Assembly: GCF_000739015.1 (NCBI RefSeq)
Contig: NZ_JPUG01000049.1
Span: 1 to 51,432, forward strand
DNA from: Microvirga sp. BSC39
Lineage (GTDB): Bacteria > Pseudomonadota > Alphaproteobacteria > Rhizobiales > Beijerinckiaceae
Reading direction: 5' to 3'
Length of the DNA stretch: 51,432 nt
Position numbers and translations under genes: made by a program. The notes under the pieces are model-generated. The model was not told the origin of the DNA. It was given only the letters and a program-made list of their open reading frames with translations, and did no database searches. Positions 43,656-51,432 of the stretch are shown here, one piece after another. How positions within the stretch are numbered: position 1 is the stretch's first letter; every line of letters starts with the position of its first letter.

Positions 43656-43850
43656 GACCGGTATGACGGAGCCGAAGGTCATGGTCAAGGCGATTACTGG
43701 AGGATCTGTCGTTGCGGCAGGAGTTCAGATTACGAAATCGTAATACAAAACATCGTGTTCAGAAGGATCCGATCCGGGTAATTGGCATATACTGTGCTAG
43801 GACGGGTTCCGATCATCCAAGCGACAAAGACTGACGTGTAAGGAGCAAGC

Positions 43851-45125
43851 ATGCGTGTGTCCGGTCAACTTGCTGTCATCGCCGTGCTCGGGGCAGCAGG
43901 CTTTGGCGGCTGGTACGCCTACAAGGGCGGCCATCTGGCCAATGTGCCCGTGATCGGCGCCTATGTGAGCCAACCCGCCGGTCAGCAGGCTGGCGCTCCA
44001 AGAGGCCCCGGCGGACGGGGCGGTCCCGCCGGCCCGGCGACGGTCGAGGTCGACGCGGTCAAGACCGGACGCATCGTGGAAATCCGGGAGGCGGTGGGCA
44101 CCGTGCGTGCCTATGAATCCATCATGGTGACCGCCAAGGTGGCAGGCATCATCGGCAAGATCGGCTTCGAGGAAGGCCAGAAGGTGAAGGCCGGCGACAC
44201 GCTGGTCCAGTTCGATGCCGCCGAGCGCCGCGCCGCCATCGAGCAGGCGGCCGCCGAGGCCAGCCGCGCCACGGCACTCCGCAACGAAATCGCCATCAAG
44301 CTCGAGCGCGCCCAGGCCCTGCGCCGCACCGGTGCCGGCACCGAGGCCCAGGTCGATGACCTGACGGCGCAGATGAAATCGCTCGAAGGCTCGATCGCCT
44401 CCGCTCAGGCCCAGCGCAAGGCCGCCGAGGCGCGGCTCGAGGAGCTGACGATCCGCGCCCCCTTCGACGGCCGCGTCGGCACCCGCTCCGTCTCGCTCGG
44501 CGCCTATGTGGCACCGGGCACCCGGATCACATCCCTCGACGACCTCTCGAAGGTGCGCCTCGACTTCGCCGTGCCGGAGAACCTTCTGGGCCGCCTCGAG
44601 CCGGGCCAGACGGTCAACGCCGTGTCGGCCGCCTACCGTGGCCGGACCTTCAAGGGCACGGTCGCCACCATTGACCCCCGGGTCGATCAGACGACGCGCA
44701 CGGCGCGCCTGACCGCGGAGTTCAACAACCCGGACGAGGCGCTGAAGCCCGGCATGTTCCTGTCCGTTGCCCTGGAAGTCTCCAACAAGGACGACGCCGT
44801 CGTGGTGCCGGAAGAGGCCGTGGTGAGCGAGGGCCTGCGCCACATCGTCTATCCGGTGAAGGACAACAAGGTGGAGCGCCGCGTCATCACCATCGGCCAG
44901 CGCCAGGGCGGCAAGGTGGAGGTGGTGGAAGGCCTGAAGCCCGGCGAGACCATCGTCGTGCTGGGCGTCCAGCGCGTGCGGCCCGGCGCCGAAGTCATCG
45001 CTCGCCCGGTCGGTTCCGGCGCCCCTGCCGCGCCTGTTCCGGCAGCCAACCGCGAGCAGCCCTCCCGCTCGTCGCTGAACGTGCCGCAGGCCATCGGCAG
45101 CGCGCAGGCGGCCGAGCGGAAGTAA
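43851..45125 (+). CDS. RND efflux pump periplasmic adaptor (HlyD/AcrA family)
   Basis: Bridges the inner-membrane pump and an outer-membrane channel. The 424-residue protein has one N-terminal hydrophobic segment (about 5-22), a glycine/proline linker, the first lipoyl half (VTAKVAGIIGKIGFEEGQKVKAGD), a coiled-coil hairpin (about 120-190), the second lipoyl half (LTIRAPFDGRVGTRSVSLG), a beta-barrel and a membrane-proximal domain (VVVPEEAVV...GLKPGETIVV). AAGGAGC precedes the ATG. It pairs with the permease gene at 45287 and an intergenic repeat lies between them. No outer-membrane factor is in the window. Confidence 0.94.
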   Translation: MRVSGQLAVIAVLGAAGFGGWYAYKGGHLANVPVIGAYVSQPAGQQAGAPRGPGGRGGPAGPATVEVDAVKTGRIVEIREAVGTVRAYESIMVTAKVAGIIGKIGFEEGQKVKAGDTLVQFDAAERRAAIEQAAAEASRATALRNEIAIKLERAQALRRTGAGTEAQVDDLTAQMKSLEGSIASAQAQRKAAEARLEELTIRAPFDGRVGTRSVSLGAYVAPGTRITSLDDLSKVRLDFAVPENLLGRLEPGQTVNAVSAAYRGRTFKGTVATIDPRVDQTTRTARLTAEFNNPDEALKPGMFLSVALEVSNKDDAVVVPEEAVVSEGLRHIVYPVKDNKVERRVITIGQRQGGKVEVVEGLKPGETIVVLGVQRVRPGAEVIARPVGSGAPAAPVPAANREQPSRSSLNVPQAIGSAQAAERK

Positions 45126-45135
45126 CATGCATTCC

Positions 45136-45236
45136 GTGTCATTCCCAGCCGGAGCGCAGCGGAAGGGAAGGGAATCCATAGCTCCGCGCTTGATCGTGGA
45201 TCCCCTTCCCTCGCTGACGCTCGCCGGGGATGACAC
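45136..45236. repeat. Intergenic repeat, GTGTCATTCCC family (copy 2)
   Basis: Ends GTGTCAT (45136-45142) and ATGACAC (45230-45236), with GGGAAGGGAATCC and GGATCCCCTTCCC as complementary inner blocks. It closely matches the element at 39549-39656. Unlike the other copies it lies between two co-directional genes of one pump operon, and may influence mRNA stability or partial termination there. Confidence 0.78.
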
Positions 45237-45286
45237 TGAGCTTCCACTTTTCAAACGACTTGACCCTAACGGGATCGAATAAAACC

Positions 45287-48200
45287 ATGCAGGTTTCAGA
45301 CCTCTTCATCCGCCGCCCCGTCTTCGCCGTCGTGGTCAGCCTGCTGCTGATCGTGGGCGGCCTGGCGGCGCTTATGAACCTGCCGGTTCGCGAGTACCCG
45401 CAGGTCGACCGCCCGGTGGTGTCGGTCTCCACCGTCTATCGCGGCGCCTCGAACGAGGTGATCGAGAGCCGGGTGACGGAGATCATCGAGGGCGCGGTCG
45501 CCGGCATCGAAGGCATCCGCCAGATCACCTCGCAAAGTCAGAACGACCGCTCCTCGGTGTCCATCGAGTTCGAGGTTTCCCGCGAGCCGGAAGCCGCGAC
45601 GTCGGACGTGCGCGATGCCGTCTCTCGCGTGACCGGGCGTCTGCCGGACGGAGCCGACACGCCGGTGGTGCGAAAGGTCGATGCGAACGCCTCGGCCATT
45701 CTGTGGGTCGGCGTCACCTCCACGACTCTGGATGCCCTCGAACTCAGCGACTTCCTCAAGCGCGTCTACGTCGATCGCCTGTCGACCGTTCCGGGCGTCG
45801 CCAACGTGAACCTGAGCGGCGAGCGACGCTTTGCCATGCGGGTCTGGATCGACCGCCCGGCGCTCGCGGCCCGCGGGTTGACGGCGCAGGATCTCGAGAC
45901 CGCCATCAAGCGCCAGAACGTGGAATTGCCCGGCGGCCGGATCGAGTCCAGCCAGCGTGAATTCACCGTCAAGACGGATTCCCGCCTCGCGACCCCTGAG
46001 GAATTCGCCCGGGTGATCGTCACCAACAAGAACGGCTATCTGGTCCGGCTCGGCGAGGTCGCCCAGGTCGAGGTCGGGGCGGAGGACACGCGCTTCGAGT
46101 TCTACCAGTCGGGCGAGACCGCCATCGGTCTGGGCGTGGTGCGCCAATCGACCGCCAACACGCTCTCCGTGGTCGAGGGCGTGCGCAAGGAACTGGAGGA
46201 GCTCAAGTCGTCGCTTCCGCCCGGCACCGTGGCCGAAGTGGCCTATGACGAGAGCCAGTTCATCCGCGCCTCCATCGACGGCGTGCTGAAGACGCTGCTC
46301 GAAGGCGTCGCGCTGGTGATCCTCGTGATTCTGGTCTTCCTGCGCGACTGGCGCTCCACCATCGTGGCCATGGTGGCGATCCCGGTCTCCATCACGGCGG
46401 CCTTCATGGTGATGGCCTTCTTCGGTGCATCCATCAACGTGCTGACCCTGCTCGCCATCGTGCTCGCCATCGGCATCGTGGTGGATGACGCCATCGTGGA
46501 GATCGAGAACGTGCACCGGCGCATCGAGGAAGGGCAGCCGCCGCTGCTCGCTTCCTTCGACGGCGCGCGCGAGATCGGCTTCGCGGTGATCGCGACGACC
46601 GCCACCCTGATGGCGGTGTTCGTGCCGCTTGCCTTCATGACGGGCAACACCGGCAAGCTCTTCCGCGAGTTCGGCATCACGCTTGCGGCCGCCATCTTCT
46701 TCTCGGGCGTCGTCGCGCGTACCCTCACGCCGATGATGTGCTCGAAGCTGATGGTCCCGGCCCACGGGCGCATCCAGCGCATGACCGAGCCGCTCTTCGA
46801 GAAGATGAACAGCGGCTACCGCTGGCTGCTCTCCCGCGCGCTGAAGATCCCGGTCGTCATCCTGTTCGTCGGCTTCCTGGTGTCGCTCTCGGCCTATGGG
46901 CTGTTCCAATCCCTGCCGAAGGAATTCGCCCCGCAGGAGGATCGCGGCGCTATTATCGTCAGGCTCCAGGCGCCGGAAGGCGCGAGCCTCGACTACACCC
47001 GCGACCGGGTGAAGGAGGTCGAAAAGGCCATCCTGCCCCTGCAGGAGCAGGGCGTCATCGGGTCCATGCTGAGCCAGGTCGCGCCGGGCTTCGCCCGCCC
47101 CTCACCGGTCAACGAAGGCATCGTGATCGTGCGCCTCGTCCCCTGGGAGGAACGCACCAAAAGCCAGCAGGACATCGTGCGTGAGCTGACGCCGAAGGTG
47201 TCGAACTTCCCCGGCGCGCGCGTGTCCGTGGTCAACCCGCCAGCCTTCGGCGGCGCCGGCGGCTTCGGCCAGCCGATCCAGTTCGTCCTCGGCGGTCCCG
47301 ATTACGAAACCATCCGGGGCTGGCGCGACATCGTCATGCAGAAGGCCCAGGAGACGGGCAAGTTCGTCAACATGGATTCCAACTACCGCGAGTCGCAGCC
47401 CGACATCCGCGTGCAGATCGACCGCCAGCGCGCCGCCGATCTCGGCGTCTCGGTGGAGGATATCGGCCGCACGCTGCAGCTGATGTTCGGCGAGACCGAA
47501 GTCTCGACCTTCGTCAGCCGCGGCGACGAATACCCGGTGATCATGCGGGCCCGCGCGCAGGATCGCGCGACCCCGAACGACCTCACCAACACGTTCATCC
47601 GTGCCGCCAACGGCGAGCTGGTGCCCCTCTCGTCCTTCGTGAGCCTGACGGAATCGGCTGCTCCTCAAGCGCTGAACCGGTTCGACCGCCTGCGCTCGAT
47701 CACGATCCAGTCCTCGCTGACGCCGGGCGTTTCCATCGGCGAAGGCCTGGAGATCCTCCAGCAGATCGTGCGCGACAACCTGCCGGCGGAGGTGCGCATC
47801 GGCTATAACGGGCAATCGAAGGACTTTCTCGATTCCACTGGGGCGATCTACGTGACCTTCGCCATGGCGCTGCTCGTGGTGTTCCTGGTGCTGGCCGCGC
47901 AGTTCGAGAGCTGGATCAACCCGTTCATCATCATGCTCACGGTGCCGCTCGCGGTGACGGGCGGTCTGCTGGCGCTGTTCGTCACGGGACAGACGCTCAA
48001 CATCTACAGCCAGATCGGCATGATCCTGCTCATCGGCCTCATGACGAAGAACGGCATCCTGATCGTCGAGTTCTCGAACCAGCTGCGCGAGCGCGGATAC
48101 TCGGTGCACGATGCGGTGCTCGAAGCCTCGGTCCTGCGCCTGCGGCCGATCCTGATGACCTCGATTGCCATGATCGGCGGCGCCATTCCGCTCGCCTGGT

Positions 48201-48448
48201 CCACGGGCGCGGGCGCCGAGGCACGCAATGCCATCGGCACCGTGATCGTCGGCGGCGTGACGGTCTCCACCATGCTGACCATGCTGGTGGTGCCATCCAT
48301 CTACCTGCTCATCGGCGGCTTCACCAAGCCCTCCACCTATGTGGGCGACATGATCGATCGCCTGCGCGCGCAGACCGGCCTGCGACCCCATGGGGAAGAC
48401 CTGCCGTCGCGGACGAAGGAGGCTCCTCCGGCTCACCCGGCGGAGTGA
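45287..48448 (+). CDS. RND efflux pump permease (HAE1-type)
   Basis: Proton-driven multidrug pump subunit, 1053 residues. It has the RND pattern of twelve helices with two large periplasmic loops: helix 1 at about 9-29 (VFAVVVSLLLIVGGLAAL), the helix 4 aspartates in LAIVLAIGIVVDDAIVEIEN, and GMILLIGLMTKNGILIVEFSN in helix 10. Porter domain segments VFLRDWRSTIVAMVAIPVSI and FPGARVSVVNPPAFGG are visible. I start at the ATG at 45287 (MQVSDLFIRRPVFAVV), the usual RND start. Substrate is unknown; hydrophobic drugs or aromatic compounds are typical. Confidence 0.95.
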   Translation: MQVSDLFIRRPVFAVVVSLLLIVGGLAALMNLPVREYPQVDRPVVSVSTVYRGASNEVIESRVTEIIEGAVAGIEGIRQITSQSQNDRSSVSIEFEVSREPEAATSDVRDAVSRVTGRLPDGADTPVVRKVDANASAILWVGVTSTTLDALELSDFLKRVYVDRLSTVPGVANVNLSGERRFAMRVWIDRPALAARGLTAQDLETAIKRQNVELPGGRIESSQREFTVKTDSRLATPEEFARVIVTNKNGYLVRLGEVAQVEVGAEDTRFEFYQSGETAIGLGVVRQSTANTLSVVEGVRKELEELKSSLPPGTVAEVAYDESQFIRASIDGVLKTLLEGVALVILVILVFLRDWRSTIVAMVAIPVSITAAFMVMAFFGASINVLTLLAIVLAIGIVVDDAIVEIENVHRRIEEGQPPLLASFDGAREIGFAVIATTATLMAVFVPLAFMTGNTGKLFREFGITLAAAIFFSGVVARTLTPMMCSKLMVPAHGRIQRMTEPLFEKMNSGYRWLLSRALKIPVVILFVGFLVSLSAYGLFQSLPKEFAPQEDRGAIIVRLQAPEGASLDYTRDRVKEVEKAILPLQEQGVIGSMLSQVAPGFARPSPVNEGIVIVRLVPWEERTKSQQDIVRELTPKVSNFPGARVSVVNPPAFGGAGGFGQPIQFVLGGPDYETIRGWRDIVMQKAQETGKFVNMDSNYRESQPDIRVQIDRQRAADLGVSVEDIGRTLQLMFGETEVSTFVSRGDEYPVIMRARAQDRATPNDLTNTFIRAANGELVPLSSFVSLTESAAPQALNRFDRLRSITIQSSLTPGVSIGEGLEILQQIVRDNLPAEVRIGYNGQSKDFLDSTGAIYVTFAMALLVVFLVLAAQFESWINPFIIMLTVPLAVTGGLLALFVTGQTLNIYSQIGMILLIGLMTKNGILIVEFSNQLRERGYSVHDAVLEASVLRLRPILMTSIAMIGGAIPLAWSTGAGAEARNAIGTVIVGGVTVSTMLTMLVVPSIYLLIGGFTKPSTYVGDMIDRLRAQTGLRPHGEDLPSRTKEAPPAHPAE

Positions 48449-48480
48449 TCCGCAGCATAGCACTTCGATACTTTTTCCTC

Positions 48481-48568
48481 GTCATCACCGGCCTTGTGCC
48501 GGTGATCTCGCTTCGGTGAGGCGCTGCGTGCTTACAATCGGGATGGCCGGGACGAGCCCGGCCATGAC
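48481..48568. repeat. Intergenic repeat, GTCATG family (copy 3, divergent)
   Basis: GTCATCACCGGccttgtgCCGGTGAT on the left and GGCCGGGacgaGCCCGGCCATGAC on the right (48545-48568). The right half matches the right half of copy 1 (4592-4616) closely; the left is more diverged. It lies between convergent pump and glmM genes, before the terminator at 48618. Confidence 0.7.
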
Positions 48569-48617
48569 CTGGAGAGTGCGATCCACGCCACCTCCCCGCA
48601 AACGGATAGGCGCAACA

Positions 48618-48652
48618 GAAAAGCCCCGGCGATCATCTCGCCGGGGCTTTTC
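48618..48652. terminator. Bidirectional terminator between the RND pump and glmM
   Basis: Perfect 14-bp arms GAAAAGCCCCGGCG (48618-48631) and CGCCGGGGCTTTTC (48639-48652), loop ATCATCT. A-rich and T-rich flanks on each side make it work in both directions. Confidence 0.92.
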
Positions 48653-48680
48653 TTTTGAAGCTTGGAAGGAAGCGGCGTTC

Positions 48681-50036
48681 TTATGCAGCGACCTTGGAGG
48701 CGGCCTGGGTGACGGCAGCCACCACGTCGTCCACCACGCGGTTGACGACATCCTCGTTGTCGCCCTCGCCCATGACGCGGATGACAGGCTCGGTGCCGGA
48801 GGGGCGGATCACGAGGCGGCCTGCCTCGCCGAGCGTCTCGCGTCCTGCCTCGATGGCCTTGATGACGGACGCGTCCTGCAGGGGCTTGCCGGCCTTGTAG
48901 CGCACGTTCTTGAGAACCTGCGGCAGGGGCTCGAAGCAGTGGCAGACCTCCGAGACCGGCTTGCCGAGGCTTTTCACCACCGCAAGAAGCTGCAGGGCCG
49001 CGATGAGACCGTCGCCCGTGGTGGTGTAGTCGGACATGATGATGTGCCCGGACTGCTCGCCGCCGAGGTTGAAGCCATGGGCCCGCATGTGCTCGAGCAC
49101 ATAGCGGTCGCCCACTGCCGTGCGCACGAGGCCGAGCCCCATGCCGCTTAAGAAACGCTCCAGGCCGAGATTCGACATGATCGTAGCAACGATGCCCGGC
49201 TGCGACAGGCGGCCGTCGTCCTTCCACGAGCGGGCCACCACGGCCATGAGCTGGTCGCCATCGACCTTGTGACCCTTCTCGTCGACGATGAGAACGCGGT
49301 CCGCATCGCCGTCGAGGGCGATGCCCACATCGGCGCGCAGCTCCCTGACCTTCTGGATCAGGGCATCGGGGGCGGTGGAGCCGACATCGTGGTTGATGTT
49401 GAAGCCGTTCGGCTCCACGCCGATCGACATCACCTCGGCGCCCAGCTCCCACAGGGCTTCCGGAGCCACCTTGTAGCCGGCGCCGTTGGCGCAATCGATC
49501 ACGACCCGCATGCCTTCCAGGTCGATCTGGCGCGGCAGGGTGCGCTTGGCGAACTCGATGTAGCGGGCCTGGACGCTCTCGATGCGCTTGGCGCGGCCCA
49601 GCGTCGCTGAGCCGGACAGGCGGCGGGTGAGATCGGAATCGATCAGGGCCTCGATCTGAAGCTCCATGTCGTCGCTGAGCTTGAACCCGTCCGGGCCGAA
49701 CAGCTTGATGCCGTTGTCCTCGTAAGGATTGTGCGAGGCCGAGATCATGACGCCGAGGTCGCAGCGCATGGAGCGGGTCAGCATGGCGACAGCAGGGGTT
49801 GGGATCGGTCCGAGCAGGAGCACGTCCATGCCCACCGAGGTGAAGCCCGCCTGAAGGGCGGACTCGATCATGTAGCCGGACAGCCGCGTATCCTTGCCGA
49901 TCACGACCCGGTGGCGGTAATCGCCGCGCTGCTGGAACATGAGGCCTGCAGCCTGCCCGACCCTGAGGGCGAGGTCCGGCGTGATGATGCCGTTGGCGCG
50001 GCCCCGAATGCCGTCGGTCCCGAAGTATTTCCGCAC
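48681..50036 (-). CDS. glmM: Phosphoglucosamine mutase
   Basis: Converts glucosamine-6-phosphate to glucosamine-1-phosphate for UDP-GlcNAc, peptidoglycan and LPS. The 451-residue protein starts [16 protein letters not shown], with the phosphoserine loop [20 protein letters not shown], the metal loop [16 protein letters not shown], the sugar loop [13 protein letters not shown] and the phosphate loop [16 protein letters not shown] start at the GTG at 50036, with GGAG 9 nt upstream; the longer frame would add 25 unmatched residues. ftsH ends 226 bp upstream on the same strand, as in other Rhizobiales. Confidence 0.96.
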   Translation of the reverse strand: MRKYFGTDGIRGRANGIITPDLALRVGQAAGLMFQQRGDYRHRVVIGKDTRLSGYMIESALQAGFTSVGMDVLLLGPIPTPAVAMLTRSMRCDLGVMISASHNPYEDNGIKLFGPDGFKLSDDMELQIEALIDSDLTRRLSGSATLGRAKRIESVQARYIEFAKRTLPRQIDLEGMRVVIDCANGAGYKVAPEALWELGAEVMSIGVEPNGFNINHDVGSTAPDALIQKVRELRADVGIALDGDADRVLIVDEKGHKVDGDQLMAVVARSWKDDGRLSQPGIVATIMSNLGLERFLSGMGLGLVRTAVGDRYVLEHMRAHGFNLGGEQSGHIIMSDYTTTGDGLIAALQLLAVVKSLGKPVSEVCHCFEPLPQVLKNVRYKAGKPLQDASVIKAIEAGRETLGEAGRLVIRPSGTEPVIRVMGEGDNEDVVNRVVDDVVAAVTQAASKVAA

Positions 50037-50202
50037 GTGCTTTGTCTCCGCATTCCTTGGCGCCGATCCGCGCTTTTGCTTTTTCAAAGCAACCTCCCCC
50101 ACTCCGGTCAAGGCATGGAGGCCAATCCGCGCATCACAAGTGATAAGCGATTGTTACAAACCTTACCCCTGGCTCATGTGTAGTATTAGTACTTTGAGGT
50201 AA

Positions 50203-50239
50203 ACAAAAAAGAACGCCCGCTGGAAAGGCGGGCGTTCTT
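50203..50239 (-). terminator. Terminator after ftsH
   Basis: On the reverse strand AAGAACGCCCGC (228-239 side) pairs with GCGGGCGTTCTT, 7-nt loop CTTTCCA, followed by TTTTTTG. It lies 24 bp after the ftsH stop, so glmM probably has its own promoter in the following 160 bp. Confidence 0.9.
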
Positions 50240-50262
50240 GGATTTCACAGATACCGACGTTT

Positions 50263-51432
50263 TTAAGCCTGCGGCTGGGGCTCCATGCCCCCGTCGGTTT
50301 CCCGGGGGCGGCCCGGGCGGGTGGTCGGAACGGCCGACCCGCGGCTCGGGGTGACCGTGTCGCCGGAGTCCCGCACCGGAGGCTGACCGTCGAGGAGGTT
50401 GCGGATCTCGTCGCCCGACAGGGTCTCGTACTCCAGAAGGCCGCGGGCCAGGGCCTCGAGCTCGTGCTGCTTCTCGGTGAGGATGCGGCGGGCGTCGTTG
50501 AGCCCGTCCTCCACCAGACGGCGAACTTCCGAGTCGATCTTCTGCGAGGTCGCCTCGGAGATGTTCTGCTGGCGGCCCATGGACATGCCGAGGAACACCT
50601 CGTCCTGGTTCTCGCCATAGGCAACGGTGCCGAGCTCGGGCGAGAAGCCCCACTTGGTGACCATCATGCGGGCAAGCCGCGTGGCCTGCTCGATGTCCGA
50701 CTGGGCACCCGACGTGACCTTCTCCTTGCCGAAGATCATTTCCTCGGCGATGCGGCCGCCCATCATGATGGCCAGACGCGAGGTCATCTGCTCGTAGGAC
50801 ATGGACAGCTTGTCCCGCTCAGGCAGCTGCATGACCATGCCAAGCGCACGGCCGCGCGGGATGATGGTGGCCTTGTGGACCGGGTCGGTGGCCGGGACGT
50901 TGAGCGCCACCACGGCATGGCCGGCCTCGTGATAGGCGGTCAGGCGCTTCTCGTCGTCGGTCATGACCAGGGTGCGGCGCTCGGCGCCCATCATCACCTT
51001 GTCCTTGGCGTCCTCGAACTCGCGCATGGTGACGATGCGCTTGCCGCGGCGAGCCGCCAGGAGAGCCGCCTCGTTGACGAGGTTCATCAGGTCGGCGCCC
51101 GAGAAGCCAGGGGTGCCGCGGGCGATCACCTTCAGGTCCACGTCGGGCGCCAGCGGGACCTTGCGCACGTGAACGCGCAGGATCTTCTCGCGGCCGACCA
51201 CGTCCGGGTTCGGCACCACGATCTGGCGGTCGAAGCGGCCGGGGCGCAGGAGCGCCGGATCGAGCACGTCGGGACGGTTGGTGGCCGCGATGATGATCAC
51301 GCCCTCGTTGGCCTCGAAGCCGTCCATCTCCACGAGGAGCTGGTTGAGGGTCTGCTCACGCTCATCGTTGCCGCCGCCCAGGCCGGCGCCGCGATGGCGG
51401 CCGACCGCATCGATCTCGTCGATGAAGATGAT
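50263..51432 (-). CDS. ftsH: ATP-dependent zinc metalloprotease FtsH (3' part, partial)
   Basis: Membrane-anchored AAA+ protease for quality control; its known substrates include RpoH and LpxC-type proteins in other bacteria. The window holds the C-terminal 389 residues; the N-terminus runs off the right edge. Present are the Walker B region [15 protein letters not shown] at the edge, the second region of homology ([19 protein letters not shown]), the zinc site HEAGHAVV with its downstream acidic ligand in [12 protein letters not shown], and a low-complexity tail with [10 protein letters not shown]. The zinc histidines and glutamate are intact. It is followed by a terminator and then glmM. 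Confidence 0.97.
   Translation of the reverse strand: MIFIDEIDAVGRHRGAGLGGGNDEREQTLNQLLVEMDGFEANEGVIIIAATNRPDVLDPALLRPGRFDRQIVVPNPDVVGREKILRVHVRKVPLAPDVDLKVIARGTPGFSGADLMNLVNEAALLAARRGKRIVTMREFEDAKDKVMMGAERRTLVMTDDEKRLTAYHEAGHAVVALNVPATDPVHKATIIPRGRALGMVMQLPERDKLSMSYEQMTSRLAIMMGGRIAEEMIFGKEKVTSGAQSDIEQATRLARMMVTKWGFSPELGTVAYGENQDEVFLGMSMGRQQNISEATSQKIDSEVRRLVEDGLNDARRILTEKQHELEALARGLLEYETLSGDEIRNLLDGQPPVRDSGDTVTPSRGSAVPTTRPGRPRETDGGMEPQPQA

Overview
This window is a typical piece of an alphaproteobacterial (Rhizobiales/Hyphomicrobiales) chromosome. A Methylobacteriaceae-type organism such as Microvirga is my best guess. The 16S 5' end, high GC, gcrA, the phoR-pst-phoU-phoB block, rluD-rpoH, serC-serA and ftsH-glmM all fit that order. 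I see no insertion sequence, prophage, integrase or CRISPR array. Genus assignment is inference; the order-level call is firmer.

Layout. 1-1013: the 5' end of an rrn operon read leftwards, with a long leader holding two sigma-70-like promoters and a boxA, then tRNA-Gly(CCC). 1069-8685: nucleotide and lipid enzymes (dcd, a CDP-alcohol phosphotransferase), apaG-argE, the translationally coupled argD-argF-hslO operon, and the cell-cycle regulator gcrA. 8703-15485: the phosphate regulon (phoR, a triple Pho box, pstSCAB, phoU, phoB), all leftward. 15543-26297: a UPF0104-type membrane protein, an HWE histidine kinase, cobP, a lytic transglycosylase, an MFS carrier, a small unknown gene, gamma-glutamyltransferase, an orphan rfbD and metZ. 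26602-29770: a tripartite TRAP transporter. 29813-30738: a compact cluster of four very small genes with two sigma-EcfG-type promoters; this is the most unusual part. 31101-34027: a small membrane protein, tRNA-Glu(CTC), rluD and rpoH. 34101-39539: an unknown membrane protein, purA with a structured upstream region that looks like an ncRNA or long leader, a lipoprotein with a TolA/TonB-like C-terminus, a class I glutamine amidotransferase and an EamA exporter. 39770-43655: purU, serA and serC with a serC RNA motif. 43851-48448: an RND efflux pump. 48681-51432: glmM and the 3' part of ftsH.

Most of the window is housekeeping: phosphate uptake and its two-component control, arginine, serine, methionine and purine synthesis, peptidoglycan precursor synthesis, and protein quality control (Hsp33, RpoH, FtsH). 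The parts that standard families do not explain are the EcfG-driven small-protein cluster with its duplicated CxxC...HxxxC protein, the promoter-plus-hairpins region upstream of purA, the perfect 18-bp palindrome in front of metZ, the GANTC cluster in front of gcrA, and three families of intergenic palindromic repeats.
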